From Shouchella shacheensis (GTDB lineage Bacteria > Bacillota > Bacilli > Bacillales > Bacillaceae_D): a stretch of 64,000 nt of DNA. Below, one piece after another: positions 22,785 to 31,928 of this stretch. The notes below the pieces were generated by a model that made no database searches, was not told the DNA's origin, and was given only the letters and a program-made list of their open reading frames with translations. Location: NCBI RefSeq assembly GCF_001484965.1, contig NZ_LLYY01000003.1:248001-312000 (forward strand), in the 5' to 3' direction. How positions within the stretch are numbered: position 1 is the first letter of the stretch; every line of letters starts with the position of its first letter. Made by a program: the position numbers and the translations under genes.

Positions 22785-23564
22785 ATGACTGTTGTTGATA
22801 CAAAAGAACATCCATCCAAGGTGTATGAAATGTTTGCGGTTAGACCAGACTCTCCCAGTAGCTATGAAATGGCGTACACCCCCTGTGAATGGCTGGAGGG
22901 GGCGAAGCTATCTCGGTTTCTGGAGGACTACGGTGGATGTATTAACGCTCCAAGTGCTGATATGACGGCGGTATTTTGGGCAAATCGGTACAGCCGCTAT
23001 CTTGCGTTTTTCCATTTGGCGGTAGCGAAAGGATATAAGGTAAGTGCTACGCTTGATCAACTAACCGTTTATTTTTGTTCTCGTGTTGAGGGAAATGAAC
23101 CGGCGTTTGAATTCCATACAAAGTTTACCAGAGAAGGGTCGATCGATAGAGCAAGCAGACAGAACAAACTGACCAGCTTTTATACGAATCACGTCGCTCC
23201 TCTGTTTCAAGCCTTTGCTTCCCGGGCTGGACTTTCCACTCGCGAGCTGTGGGGGCAAGTGTATCACGCCGTCCCTTATTTCATTGACTTAGCAAAAGTG
23301 ACAGAGCCAGCCGAACTACAGCAGCGATTACAAGAGGATTGGGCGTTTATCACTCAAGAGGCGGGAGCGGAAATATTTCAAGAAAAAAGATCTCCCTTTC
23401 AGTTCAAGCTCATCCCGATTCCTAACCCGGTTGACCATAAACCGTTGTACACAAAGCCAACGTGTTGTCTGGCATACAAGGGGGCAAATCCATATTGTTA
23501 TAGGTGTCCGAGGATGAAATTAGCTGAACGAAAAGAGCGTTATCAAAAATATCAAGAAAAATAA
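22785..23564 (+). CDS. FhuF-like (2Fe-2S) ferric siderophore reductase
   Basis: Probably reduces imported ferric siderophore in the cytoplasm so that iron is released. The 259-residue protein ends with CC-x9-C-x2-C (CCLAYKGANPYCYRC, about residues 228-242), the cysteine arrangement that binds a [2Fe-2S] cluster in FhuF-type reductases. The N-terminal part resembles the IucA/IucC C-terminal/FhuF domain. It is coupled to the ATPase gene upstream. Its stop codon lies within the shared terminator. Siderophore specificity cannot be read from the sequence. Confidence 0.85.
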   Translation: MTVVDTKEHPSKVYEMFAVRPDSPSSYEMAYTPCEWLEGAKLSRFLEDYGGCINAPSADMTAVFWANRYSRYLAFFHLAVAKGYKVSATLDQLTVYFCSRVEGNEPAFEFHTKFTREGSIDRASRQNKLTSFYTNHVAPLFQAFASRAGLSTRELWGQVYHAVPYFIDLAKVTEPAELQQRLQEDWAFITQEAGAEIFQEKRSPFQFKLIPIPNPVDHKPLYTKPTCCLAYKGANPYCYRCPRMKLAERKERYQKYQEK

Positions 23565-23602
23565 CCATAAGGATGGGCGCCCACCCTTATGGTTACTTTT
23601 TT
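23562..23602. terminator. bidirectional terminator shared by two convergent genes
   Basis: A 16-bp stem with one mismatch (23562-23577 with 23580-23595). It contains the TAA stops of both facing genes and is followed by TTTTTT on the plus strand and by T-rich sequence on the minus strand. Confidence 0.85.
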
Positions 23603-25626
23603 GGCGTTTTGCTCATGAGCCATAGGAAAAACGGGGCACCAATAATAGCTGCAACGAGTCCGGAGGGAATTTCTTTTGGAGCGAGCAGCATGCGTCCTGC
23701 CGTATCAGCAATCATGAGTAGAGAGGCGCCAAGCAATAAGGCGACTGGCATCATTTTTCGATGATCTGTACCTGCTAGTAGTCGCGCCAGATGAGGAGCA
23801 ACCAGGCCGATAAAACCAATGGTACCGACAGCAGCTACAGCCATGGAGGCGGAAAAGGTTGCCAGTAGGATGGCAAGCCAACGGGTGTTGGCTGTCCGTA
23901 CTCCCAGGCCAATCGCTGTCTGATCGCCGAGAGCCAAGATGTTGAGTTTTGTTACTAACATCGCCGTTACTGGGAGTAAAAGCAGCAGCGGCCAGACTAA
24001 GAACTGTTGCAGTTCTGAAAACCCAGATGCATACGTACTTCCTGACAGCCAGGTGAGAGCCGAGGCAGCGTTCAGATTGGAACGGGTAATTAAAATCTGC
24101 GTAATGGCACCACCTGCAGCAGAGACTGCGATCCCAATGAGAGCAAGTACGGCTGGATGGAATTGAGTTTTCCACGTGAAAAAAAGCACCATGGCGACTG
24201 TTAGAAACGATCCAGCAATGGCTCCTAATGGAAGCCAAGTTGCAGACAGGCCAGAAAAAATAAACATAATCGATAACGCTCCAACACCCGCTCCAGAGGT
24301 TACACCAATAATCGACGGGTCGGCAAGAGGATTACGCAAGACGCCCTGGAAAAGAAGTCCACTCAACGCTAGCAGCACCCCCGCAAACATAGCGACAAGT
24401 AATCTGCCGAGCCTTAAATCAAAGATAATAAAGCGTTGGCCAGAAGCTTCGTCAGAAAACAGCGCACTCCAGGTGGCTCTGAACTCAAAACCGTCTCCTC
24501 CTCCAGCTAATCCAGCAAAAAAAGAAACGAATAGGAGTAAGAGCGATCCCGCTACAACAACGGAATACGGAAGCGAGAATGAGAGGCTACCAGGAGATAC
24601 GCTTTCTTTTGCCCCGGCGCCAAAAAAACTATTGCGGTATCGAAGGATCAGCCATATCAGCCACGGAGCTCCGATAAGAGCCGTAACTGAACCGACTGGC
24701 AGCTCGCTCAAACTAGGGTCGAGATAGCGCCCGAGCACATCTGCCCCAATGAGCAGGTTCGCCCCCCAAAGCATAGAGGCAGGAATTAACATACGATGAA
24801 GCTGATACCCCATTAACCGGACTAAATGAGGAGTTATAAGCCCAACAAAAGCAATAGGCCCTACAACACTAACAACAAGCGCTGTTAACCCAACCGCTGA
24901 AAAAAACATAAGCACTTGGGCAAGTCTGATGTTTTCCCCCAGCGTTTTTGCTTGATCTTCTCCAAGCAGCAAGAGGTCCATTTTTCTTCCGAGCCAGATC
25001 ACAATGACAGTGATCAAAGCTACCCATGGGAGTGAAAACGTAACCCCGTTCCAATCTTGTTGAACGAGGGTGCCGTTGCCCCATAGAAACAGCCCCGCCG
25101 TTTCATATTCAAAAAAGATTTGCAAAACCGATGTAAAGGAGGTAAACATTAACGATAACACCATGCCAGCGAGCGCCATCCGAACGGGTGTGGCCGTGTG
25201 TCCCCCAGCTAAGCTAAAGACGAGTACCGCGGCAATACACCCTCCAGCAAAGGCTAGTAGAAAACCGTTATCTGTTAACCAAGCAGGACCAAGTACTGTT
25301 CCTGCCACGACAAAAAAATAAGCTCCGGCATGCACCCCTAGTGTACTGGGAGAGGCGAGCGGGTTTCTCGTTAAGGTTTGGAAAACCACCCCCGAAACAG
25401 CAAGAGCAGCCCCCGCCAAAAGGCCAATGACGATTCTTGGAAGGTAGATGGAGCGAACAATATGATGTTGGAGAGAATCTCCTTTATTCCATATCGCTTC
25501 CCACACAGTAGACAGGGGCATTTCCTGGGAGCTTTGAAGCAAATGGAGAAAGATAAGAAAAAGCAAGAGGGCTGTCCCTCCCCCGAAAGTAAAGACAGCC
25601 TTGCTTGTACGTGATAATGAGTTCAT
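23593..25626 (-). CDS. fused iron-siderophore ABC transporter permease (two FecCD domains, FhuB type)
   Basis: Membrane channel for ferric siderophore. The 677-residue protein is two FecCD permeases in one chain (about 1-340 and 350-677), each with roughly nine to ten helices. Each half has the family blocks: LPRIVIGLLAGAALAVSG and RNPLASPSTLGVHAGA in the first; LGRLLVAMFAGVLLALSG and RNPLADPSIIGVTSGAG in the second. Each half also has a GPIAFVGLITPHLVR or GTIGFIGLVAPHLAR coupling loop. Bacillus permeases of this class are usually two separate proteins, so the fusion is notable. GGAGAG lies 3 bases or more upstream of ATG; the gap to the binding-protein gene is 3 bases. Confidence 0.93.
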   Translation of the reverse strand: MNSLSRTSKAVFTFGGGTALLLFLIFLHLLQSSQEMPLSTVWEAIWNKGDSLQHHIVRSIYLPRIVIGLLAGAALAVSGVVFQTLTRNPLASPSTLGVHAGAYFFVVAGTVLGPAWLTDNGFLLAFAGGCIAAVLVFSLAGGHTATPVRMALAGMVLSLMFTSFTSVLQIFFEYETAGLFLWGNGTLVQQDWNGVTFSLPWVALITVIVIWLGRKMDLLLLGEDQAKTLGENIRLAQVLMFFSAVGLTALVVSVVGPIAFVGLITPHLVRLMGYQLHRMLIPASMLWGANLLIGADVLGRYLDPSLSELPVGSVTALIGAPWLIWLILRYRNSFFGAGAKESVSPGSLSFSLPYSVVVAGSLLLLFVSFFAGLAGGGDGFEFRATWSALFSDEASGQRFIIFDLRLGRLLVAMFAGVLLALSGLLFQGVLRNPLADPSIIGVTSGAGVGALSIMFIFSGLSATWLPLGAIAGSFLTVAMVLFFTWKTQFHPAVLALIGIAVSAAGGAITQILITRSNLNAASALTWLSGSTYASGFSELQQFLVWPLLLLLPVTAMLVTKLNILALGDQTAIGLGVRTANTRWLAILLATFSASMAVAAVGTIGFIGLVAPHLARLLAGTDHRKMMPVALLLGASLLMIADTAGRMLLAPKEIPSGLVAAIIGAPFFLWLMSKTPKK

Positions 25627-25629
25627 AAT

Positions 25630-26628
25630 TTACTCTCCTATAAGAGCGTCAGCAGCTTGCTCTGCGAAAACTTCAGCAGCTAAAGGTCCTCCAAACGTCC
25701 ATGTGTCTCCAGGTAAGGCATGCATGCGCTCTTCCTCAACAAAATTCAAGTTTTCCCACACTGGATTGCCACTTAACTGATTTTCAAAAACATTATCCTC
25801 TTCCTGTACGATGTACATAAATTCAGCCTCCTGGTACGACTCAAGGGCTTCTACATTTGTTTCTGTGTATCCGTAAAGTTCAAAACCGCCGTCGTACGCA
25901 TTTTCAAGGCCAATACGATGGAGAATTTGCATGACCATCGAGTTGTCTGTAAAAAGACGAAGAGCAGCATTCTCATTAGCGCTGAAAGCTTGGGATAGGA
26001 GAATTTCTGTACCGTCAACGCCTTCTTCGCTTAATTGCGACGCAATTTCTTCATAGGAAGCCTCAAGATCGTCGAGAACTTCTGTTGCTTGTTCTTCTTG
26101 ATCGACGGCTTTCGCTATTTCTTTGAACGTAGTTTCCATTTCTTCGTATTGGTCGCCTTCTCCTTCTTCGGGATAGGGCTCAAACATAAGCGTAGGTGCA
26201 ATTCTATTGAGTTCGTCACGAATGGCTTCATGTCTTGATTGTGCCGTGATAATAAGGTCTGGCTCCAATTGGGCGATTGCTTCAAGACTTGGTTCCTGTC
26301 TAGTGCCTACATCTGTAACGTCTTCGGGGAGGTCAGGTTCAATATTTACCCAATCTTCATACCCTGCAACATCCGCTACTCCCGTAGGTTCAACCCCAAG
26401 TGCAAGCAAATCTTCTGCATACACCCATTCTAACACTACAATGTTTTCAGGCACATCTTCCAATTCTTGTCCACCGAGTGCATCCTCAACCATAACGGTT
26501 TCTCTTTCATCAGTCGCCTCGGAATTTTCCTCACCGGAATCCGATTCTTCTGTTTCATCCCCCTGAGCGCACCCTGCCATAGAAACTAGCAAGAGCAAAG
26601 CAAAAGGAAGTATGTAACGTATTTTCAT
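25630..26628 (-). CDS. iron-siderophore ABC transporter substrate-binding lipoprotein
   Basis: Captures ferric siderophore outside the membrane and hands it to the fused permease. It has 332 residues. The signal peptide ends in the lipobox VSMAGC, so the cysteine near residue 20 should be acylated. An acidic linker (EESDSGEENSEATDE) follows. The rest is a FecB/FhuD periplasmic-binding fold, with IVVLEWVYAEDLLALGVEP, EPSLEAIAQLEPDLII and GGPLAAEVFAEQ near the end. I chose ATG at 26628 (8 bases after AGGAG) over a TTG two codons upstream. A Fur box lies 26 bases upstream. Confidence 0.93.
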   Translation of the reverse strand: MKIRYILPFALLLLVSMAGCAQGDETEESDSGEENSEATDERETVMVEDALGGQELEDVPENIVVLEWVYAEDLLALGVEPTGVADVAGYEDWVNIEPDLPEDVTDVGTRQEPSLEAIAQLEPDLIITAQSRHEAIRDELNRIAPTLMFEPYPEEGEGDQYEEMETTFKEIAKAVDQEEQATEVLDDLEASYEEIASQLSEEGVDGTEILLSQAFSANENAALRLFTDNSMVMQILHRIGLENAYDGGFELYGYTETNVEALESYQEAEFMYIVQEEDNVFENQLSGNPVWENLNFVEEERMHALPGDTWTFGGPLAAEVFAEQAADALIGE

Positions 26629-26653
26629 ACCCAACGCTCCTCATTTATTTAGT

Positions 26654-26672
26654 GAAAAAGATTCTCATTATC
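26654..26672 (-). promoter_or_regulatory. Fur box (right)
   Basis: On the minus strand GATAATGAGAATCTTTTTC matches 16 of 19 positions of GATAATGATAATCATTATC. It precedes the binding-lipoprotein gene and mirrors the left Fur box of the cassette. Confidence 0.82.
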
Positions 26673-26984
26673 ATAAAGATCATACTATGGAAAGGCAGGA
26701 GGGTCAATAGAAACATACAAGCTAGCGGCGTATTTCATTCGTATGATTCAAAGTGCTAATCGACAGCGCAAAGCTCTACGTGAAAATGTAAGGGGGTTTG
26801 TACGTAAAGCAACGATCAGCCAACCCGTGGATCATGGACGAATATAGTGCAGGTCAACAGCCGTAAAAGGGGAGGGGACAAATAGGCTAGGTATCAGGCT
26901 TTGTAGTGAAATTAACGGTAAAAAACCAGCGTATTTTTCGAAGAGACGCATATACTTCTCTATCTGAGTATGGGAGGGTTTCGT
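26673..26984. other. intergenic region before the HPr-like gene
   Basis: No gene found. It must hold the promoters of the minus-strand binding-protein gene and of the HPr-like gene, but no pair of boxes is clear enough to name. Confidence 0.4.
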
Positions 26985-27242
26985 TTGGAAAAGGAAGTGA
27001 ATGTTCAGTTGAAAGATGGGCTGCATGCCAAAAAAGCAGCGGATTTTGTGGCAAAGTCTAGTCAATACGCGTCGGATGTTTTCATAATCAAAGGATCTTT
27101 GAGGGTAAATGCGAAGAGCCTTTTAGGGTTAACGAGTGCTGCGATCCGCAAGGGCCAAACGGTGACACTGCAATCTGAAGGAAAAGATGAAGAGGAAGCG
27201 CTGCGTGATTTGGGACAGTTTTTAAGCGGGGTTGATGAATAA
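26985..27242 (+). CDS. HPr/Crh-family phosphocarrier-like protein
   Basis: An 85-residue HPr-fold protein. The body resembles Crh (VNAKSLLGL around the regulatory serine, then VTL and DEEEAL near the end). Unlike Crh, which has Gln, it keeps the catalytic histidine (DGLHAKKAADF, His14). The arginine that normally sits two residues after the histidine in HPr is replaced by lysine. The serine phosphorylated by HPr kinase is present. I set the start at TTG 26985 because GGGAGGG lies 7 bases upstream and the length fits; ATG 26970 would leave the ribosome binding site inside the gene. It is probably not the general PTS HPr, since ptsI is not adjacent. It lies next to glycogen and pullulan metabolism genes. 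Confidence 0.8.
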   Translation: MEKEVNVQLKDGLHAKKAADFVAKSSQYASDVFIIKGSLRVNAKSLLGLTSAAIRKGQTVTLQSEGKDEEEALRDLGQFLSGVDE

Positions 27243-27291
27243 ATGAACTAAGGGCATACTCCCTAAATCCTCTTAATATGGCAGTGAGAAA

Positions 27292-27320
27292 TGGCCTTTG
27301 ATGTGTTTCACTAAAGGCCA
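27292..27320. terminator. possible shared terminator between the HPr-like gene and amyX
   Basis: An 8-bp stem, TGGCCTTT (27292-27299) with AAAGGCCA (27313-27320). No clear T-run on either side, so only a weak call. Confidence 0.35.
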
Positions 27321-27346
27321 ATTCCCTTGAAGTTTTAGTTAATTTA

Positions 27347-29464
27347 TTAGCCTTTTCTTTCATTCACAAGCACGGCAAATTCATAGGGGTGGATTTCGGC
27401 ATACTCACAATCAGTCTCTCGCTCAGCTAGTTTGGACTCACTCATCCAGTTGGAAAGCTCACAGCTCCAGTGCCCTGTGGAAGGCAGATGAATGCGGTGG
27501 GCCTTCTTGGTTGGGTTAGCAACGATGCAAAGGTCAGACGTGGTATCAAAAAGTAAATAGCCAAACAGGTTCTCAGGCATTTGCAAAACATGAAACGAGC
27601 GCTCGATGTCGTGGATGGATTCGAGGCGAAGGGCCTTGTATGTTTTGCGTAAGTGAATGGCCGCACGCACAAATGCAACCGCTTCTTCTTCATGCTCTCG
27701 CTGTGTCCAGTCGAGGGCATTGATGCGATCCCCTGATAGGTAGCTATTGGCGTCTCCTTTCTTTGTGCGAAACCATTCCTGACCAGCATGAAGAAAAGGA
27801 ATGCCCTGGCTAAGCAAAGTGAACCCCGTAGCCATTTGATGCATCCGTTTGCGTTCTGTCTCGCTTTGTTCAGAGTTCGCTTCAAGTAGGCGGTCCCAGA
27901 GTGTATGGTTATCGTGGCATTCAACGTAGTTGACAATTTGCGTAATATCGCTGGCAAAGGGAATACCGAATTTTGCAGAAACAGAACCGTTCACAAGGTG
28001 AGGCATTTGTTCAAGGTGTCGACCTTGCCCGTTTACGAAGCCAGTGCTTCGCGGTGAAAATAAGTCACCTTTTATCATATCCCGGAAAAAGTCATTAAAA
28101 AAGCGAATGCCTGGAAGTTGTTCGGACTGATGGACGTTGGCTTTCTTAGTCTCACAAAGCACGGTGGGCAAAACCCATCCTTCCCCTAGTAAAAGAATCG
28201 GCCTTGGTTCTCTAGTGCAGCGTCTCCGTATTTGCTGTACTGTTTCAACATCAAGGGCGCCCATTAAATCAAAGCGAAAGCCATCAACTTGAAAATAAGT
28301 CAGCCAATAATTAATGCTGTCTAAAATAAAGGAACGAACCATGGAACGTTCAGAGGCGAGATCGTTGCCGACCCCAGTGCCGTTGCTCGGCCTTCCGTCC
28401 TCCTCGTAGCGAAAATAGTAGCCTGGTACCAAGGATTCAAAGGGGGATGTCTCCATCTCAAATACATGGTTGTAAACAACGTCGAGGATAACGTGTAGAT
28501 CTTTGGCATGAATGGCATCGATCATGTTTCTCACTTCAACGAGGCGAACACCTGCATCCTCCACATCCGTCGCATAGCTTCCTTCTGGCGTTTGAAAAAA
28601 GAGCGGATCATAGCCCCAGTTGTAGTCTTGTTCCGGGAAGCGCTCATCGACGCGGGCAAAGTCATTGATGGGCAAAAGTTGGACGTGCGTCACGCCAAGC
28701 TCGTGGATGTAAGAAAGGCCTGTAGAATATCCTTTTTCTGTTGCGGTATGCGCCTCGGTTAACCCCAAGTATTTTCCTTTGTTTTTGATGCCACTTGCAG
28801 CATGCGCGGAAGCATCGCGAACGTGAATCTCATAGATGATCGCGTCTTGCTCATGGGCAAGGGGAGTCGGAAGTTTTGCCTCCGGGCGGTTGGCGAAAAG
28901 ACGTTCCATATTAACAATGACGCTTTCCTTGCTATTGGCTGTTAATGCCTTGGCGTAAGGGTCATTGGCCCTCTTTTGCTTTCCGTTAATGCCGACTTCA
29001 AATTGATACGAAATTCCGTCCCAATCGCCTTCAAGTGTGTATTGCCATACACCGTGGTCATTGCGGCTCATCGCATACAATCGAGAATCCGCTACGACGG
29101 ACATTGCTGTTGCTGTAGGGGCCCAAACCGAAACCGTTGTTGATTTATCGCTACAGATTGCCCCAAGTGAGGCGTGTTCTGCTGAGTAATGCTCCTCAAA
29201 ATAAGAGGTACGTACAATGTCGCGGGGATAAACGGGACAGCGATCCTCATCGACAAGTAGTGAAAGCGCTAAGCCTAGAGGTGGACATTCAGACAGCCGC
29301 AGTGCCAGACGCCCCTTAGCGATAGACTCGACATCCTCTACTGTATAGGAGTACGAGCCGGCTTCAAGCGTAAATGCACTCGTGCCTAAGCTGTTCCACT
29401 TCGGCTGTGAATGTTCAACATTTATAGTTACTGGGCTATCTAGCCAGGCGATTGAATGAGTCAA
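27347..29464 (-). CDS. amyX: type I pullulanase
   Basis: Hydrolyses alpha-1,6 branch points of pullulan, limit dextrins or glycogen; a GH13 enzyme. It has 705 residues and no signal peptide, so it is probably cytoplasmic. After an N-terminal beta domain and a CBM48-like domain (TTVSVWAPTATAMSVV near 108), the catalytic barrel carries the pullulanase motif YNWGYDPLFF, the nucleophile in DGFRFDLMGALD near 397, the acid in LLGEGW near 427, and NYVECHDNHTLWDRL near 515. The TTG start has AAAAAGGAG 9 bases upstream. It is transcribed away from glgB. A branch-degrading enzyme next to glycogen synthesis fits glycogen turnover. Confidence 0.93.
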   Translation of the reverse strand: MTHSIAWLDSPVTINVEHSQPKWNSLGTSAFTLEAGSYSYTVEDVESIAKGRLALRLSECPPLGLALSLLVDEDRCPVYPRDIVRTSYFEEHYSAEHASLGAICSDKSTTVSVWAPTATAMSVVADSRLYAMSRNDHGVWQYTLEGDWDGISYQFEVGINGKQKRANDPYAKALTANSKESVIVNMERLFANRPEAKLPTPLAHEQDAIIYEIHVRDASAHAASGIKNKGKYLGLTEAHTATEKGYSTGLSYIHELGVTHVQLLPINDFARVDERFPEQDYNWGYDPLFFQTPEGSYATDVEDAGVRLVEVRNMIDAIHAKDLHVILDVVYNHVFEMETSPFESLVPGYYFRYEEDGRPSNGTGVGNDLASERSMVRSFILDSINYWLTYFQVDGFRFDLMGALDVETVQQIRRRCTREPRPILLLGEGWVLPTVLCETKKANVHQSEQLPGIRFFNDFFRDMIKGDLFSPRSTGFVNGQGRHLEQMPHLVNGSVSAKFGIPFASDITQIVNYVECHDNHTLWDRLLEANSEQSETERKRMHQMATGFTLLSQGIPFLHAGQEWFRTKKGDANSYLSGDRINALDWTQREHEEEAVAFVRAAIHLRKTYKALRLESIHDIERSFHVLQMPENLFGYLLFDTTSDLCIVANPTKKAHRIHLPSTGHWSCELSNWMSESKLAERETDCEYAEIHPYEFAVLVNERKG

Positions 29465-29941
29465 TGATGATCGCTCCTTTTTAGGTAGTTACATACATTC
29501 TATTGTTGAGGGCGTTGACTTGCTCCTTTATTCGTCAGTAAACACCATCACGTCATGTAGAAAAACATTTAGCCTTCGACAGATACCAACAAAAGTTGGT
29601 GTGAAGAAAAGTAGATACCCATACCCGGTTCTAACAAAAACGAAAAGCGATTTGTGAAAAAATGTATTCTTTCCAAGCGGGTACTAGGAAGGGACAATGC
29701 CACCTCACTGCTCAGCGTTAGTTGGCTAGCGTTTTCCAAGGCAGCGTTCTGTTCTTCAAAGGAGAAACGCACTTAGAATACGTCGAAAAATGAAGAAAAG
29801 TTTTCTGACGAATTTCTTTTGGTTTTTTGTGTGTTCCCGTATACTTAAACAAAGGGTCTGTTTACTTGTTCGGGCTTGAATGGTCAGTGTCTCCCGTTTT
29901 AAGGAGACTTAACCGGCAAGTGGAAAAGGAGGGAAGGTTGA
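29465..29941. other. 477-base divergent intergenic region amyX/glgB
   Basis: It must contain both divergent promoters. Visible items: a hairpin ACCAAC-AAAA-GTTGGT at 29585-29600, a -10-like TATACT at 29840-29845 facing glgB with a poor -35, and AGGAGGG at 29927-29933. No credible gene and no convincing catabolite-repression element. Confidence 0.5.
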
Positions 29942-31840
29942 TTGTCTGTGTCTGTCCGAAAAGACGATGTGTATTTGTTTCATCAGGGAACCAATTACTA
30001 TAGCTATAAGCTGCTTGGCTGCCACGAGGAAGTTCAAAACGGGGCGAGGGGGTACCGATTTGCCGTATGGGCTCCAAATGCGGAAGCTGTCTCAGTGGTT
30101 GGCGATTTTAATGAGTGGCAAGGAAGGGACTACCGACTGACTCGCTTGAATCGCGCAGGGGTGTGGGTTGGCTTTTTTGTAAATGTTACGGAGGGACAGG
30201 CATATAAATATGAATTGGTTACGCCTGAAGGGGATGTGCGCTTAAAAGCGGATCCTTACGCGACTCAAGCAGAGCTGAAGCCAGCAACTGCTTCAATCAT
30301 AAAGGCGAAAAGCCGCTACAACTGGAATGACCGGGGATGGTATGAACAAAAAAAGAAGCAAAATAGTGATCAATCTCCCATCTCTATCTATGAGGTTCAT
30401 GCTGGGACGTGGCGTAGGAGGGAGGACGGCGGGTATTACTCGTATCTCGATTTAGTAGAGACGCTGATTCCTTATGTCAAGGAGTTAGGGTTTACGCATA
30501 TTGAATTTCTACCGCTGAGCGAACACCCTTTTGATGGCTCCTGGGGCTATCAAATTACTGGCTACTATGCAGTCACAAGTCGATACGGACCTAATGAAGA
30601 TTTTAAATATTTTGTCGATAAATGTCATCAAGCAAACATAGGTGTCATTATGGACTGGGTCCCCGGCCACTTTTGCCGCGATGATCACGGATTAAGGCAG
30701 TTTGATGGACGAGCGTTGTATGAATATGCTGGGGCAGACAAAGCGGATAAGGCTCTATGGGGAACGCTTGCCTTTGATTTCGGTCGACCGGAAGTGCAAA
30801 GCTTTCTCATTTCCAATGCGATGTTCTGGCTCGAGGAATACCATATGGATGGGTTGCGTGTGGATGCGGTTGCCAGCATGCTTTACTTGAACTTTGACCG
30901 ATCCGATCAAGACCCGCGCCTCGTTAACTCCTTCGGTGGGGAGGAGAATTTGGAAGCACGTGCGCTGCTTATGAAGCTCAATGAAGTGGTGTTCAAAGGC
31001 CATCCCGATACGCTGATGATTGCTGAGGATAGTTCCAATTTGCCGATGGTGACGTCTCCTACATACGAAGGGGGCCTGGGATTTAATCTCAAGTGGAATA
31101 TGGGCTGGATGAATGACACGCTCACCTACATGGAGACCGATCCGATCTACCGGAAATGGCATCATGAGAAGCTCACCTTTTCCATGATGTATATGCATAC
31201 GGAAAATTTCATGCTTCCGCTTTCGCATGATGAAGTGGTTCATGGGAAGAAATCTCTTCTTGATAAAATGCCTGGCGATCAGTGGCAGCAGTTCGCTCAC
31301 TTAAGGCTTTTGTACGGCTACATGATGACGCATCCAGGAAAAAAGCTGTTGTTCATGGGCGGGGAATTCGGTCAGTACATTGAATGGCGAGACTCAGCAG
31401 AGCTCGATTGGTTGCTGCTTGCATATCCTCTTCACTTCAGCATGAAGACGTATATGCAAGCTCTTAATGCGTTGTACCGGACGTATCCTGCACTCTATGA
31501 AGGAGATCACAAGCCAGGAGGATTTGAATGGATTGACCCTCATCATGCGAACCAAAGCGTGATTGCGTTCCGCAGAAAAGCGATTCACTCCAACGAAGAG
31601 CTAATCGTGATTTGCAATTTCACTCCGGCCACACATTTTGATTACAACATTGGTGTTCCGGTTCCAGGGACCTACCAGGAAATCTTCAACTCCGATGCAG
31701 AGAGGTTTGGAGGCTCCGGTAAGCGCAGTGTCGCTAATCACTTCAGCATCCCGACCAGTTGGCACGGTCTTTCTCAACATATTAGGGTCATGATTCCGCC
31801 GCTCTCAACAATGATTTATCAGCAGAAAGTTGAACCATAA
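29942..31840 (+). CDS. glgB: 1,4-alpha-glucan branching enzyme
   Basis: Introduces alpha-1,6 branches into glycogen; GH13. It has 632 residues: a CBM48 domain (FAVWAPNAEAVSVVGDFNEW near 40-60), then the barrel with DWVPGHF, the nucleophile in DGLRVDAVASMLY near 306, the acid in MIAEDSS near 360, and LSHDEVVHGKKSL near 425. The TTG start at 29942 lies 8 bases after AGGAGGG; a GTG two codons later is also possible. First gene of glgBCDAP, the B. subtilis order. Confidence 0.96.
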   Translation: MSVSVRKDDVYLFHQGTNYYSYKLLGCHEEVQNGARGYRFAVWAPNAEAVSVVGDFNEWQGRDYRLTRLNRAGVWVGFFVNVTEGQAYKYELVTPEGDVRLKADPYATQAELKPATASIIKAKSRYNWNDRGWYEQKKKQNSDQSPISIYEVHAGTWRRREDGGYYSYLDLVETLIPYVKELGFTHIEFLPLSEHPFDGSWGYQITGYYAVTSRYGPNEDFKYFVDKCHQANIGVIMDWVPGHFCRDDHGLRQFDGRALYEYAGADKADKALWGTLAFDFGRPEVQSFLISNAMFWLEEYHMDGLRVDAVASMLYLNFDRSDQDPRLVNSFGGEENLEARALLMKLNEVVFKGHPDTLMIAEDSSNLPMVTSPTYEGGLGFNLKWNMGWMNDTLTYMETDPIYRKWHHEKLTFSMMYMHTENFMLPLSHDEVVHGKKSLLDKMPGDQWQQFAHLRLLYGYMMTHPGKKLLFMGGEFGQYIEWRDSAELDWLLLAYPLHFSMKTYMQALNALYRTYPALYEGDHKPGGFEWIDPHHANQSVIAFRRKAIHSNEELIVICNFTPATHFDYNIGVPVPGTYQEIFNSDAERFGGSGKRSVANHFSIPTSWHGLSQHIRVMIPPLSTMIYQQKVEP

Positions 31841-31928
31841 TTGTCACAAGTTGTGATGCTAAATCCTTTGGGGCGCGCATATTTTTAAGGAGTACATTCG
31901 TTTATAGAGAAAAAGGAGGAGTGCATAC

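Noticed and set aside
23939-25614. Several plus-strand frames up to 183 codons over the permease gene
   Set aside because: They mirror the hydrophobic minus-strand permease; the composition is that of an antisense frame.
26743-26847. Thirty-four-codon basic frame before the HPr-like gene
   Set aside because: No ribosome binding site and no sign of conservation to judge from.
29730-29750. Catabolite-responsive element in the amyX/glgB interval
   Set aside because: The best candidate, around the AACGCTAGCC complement, has three mismatches to the cre consensus.
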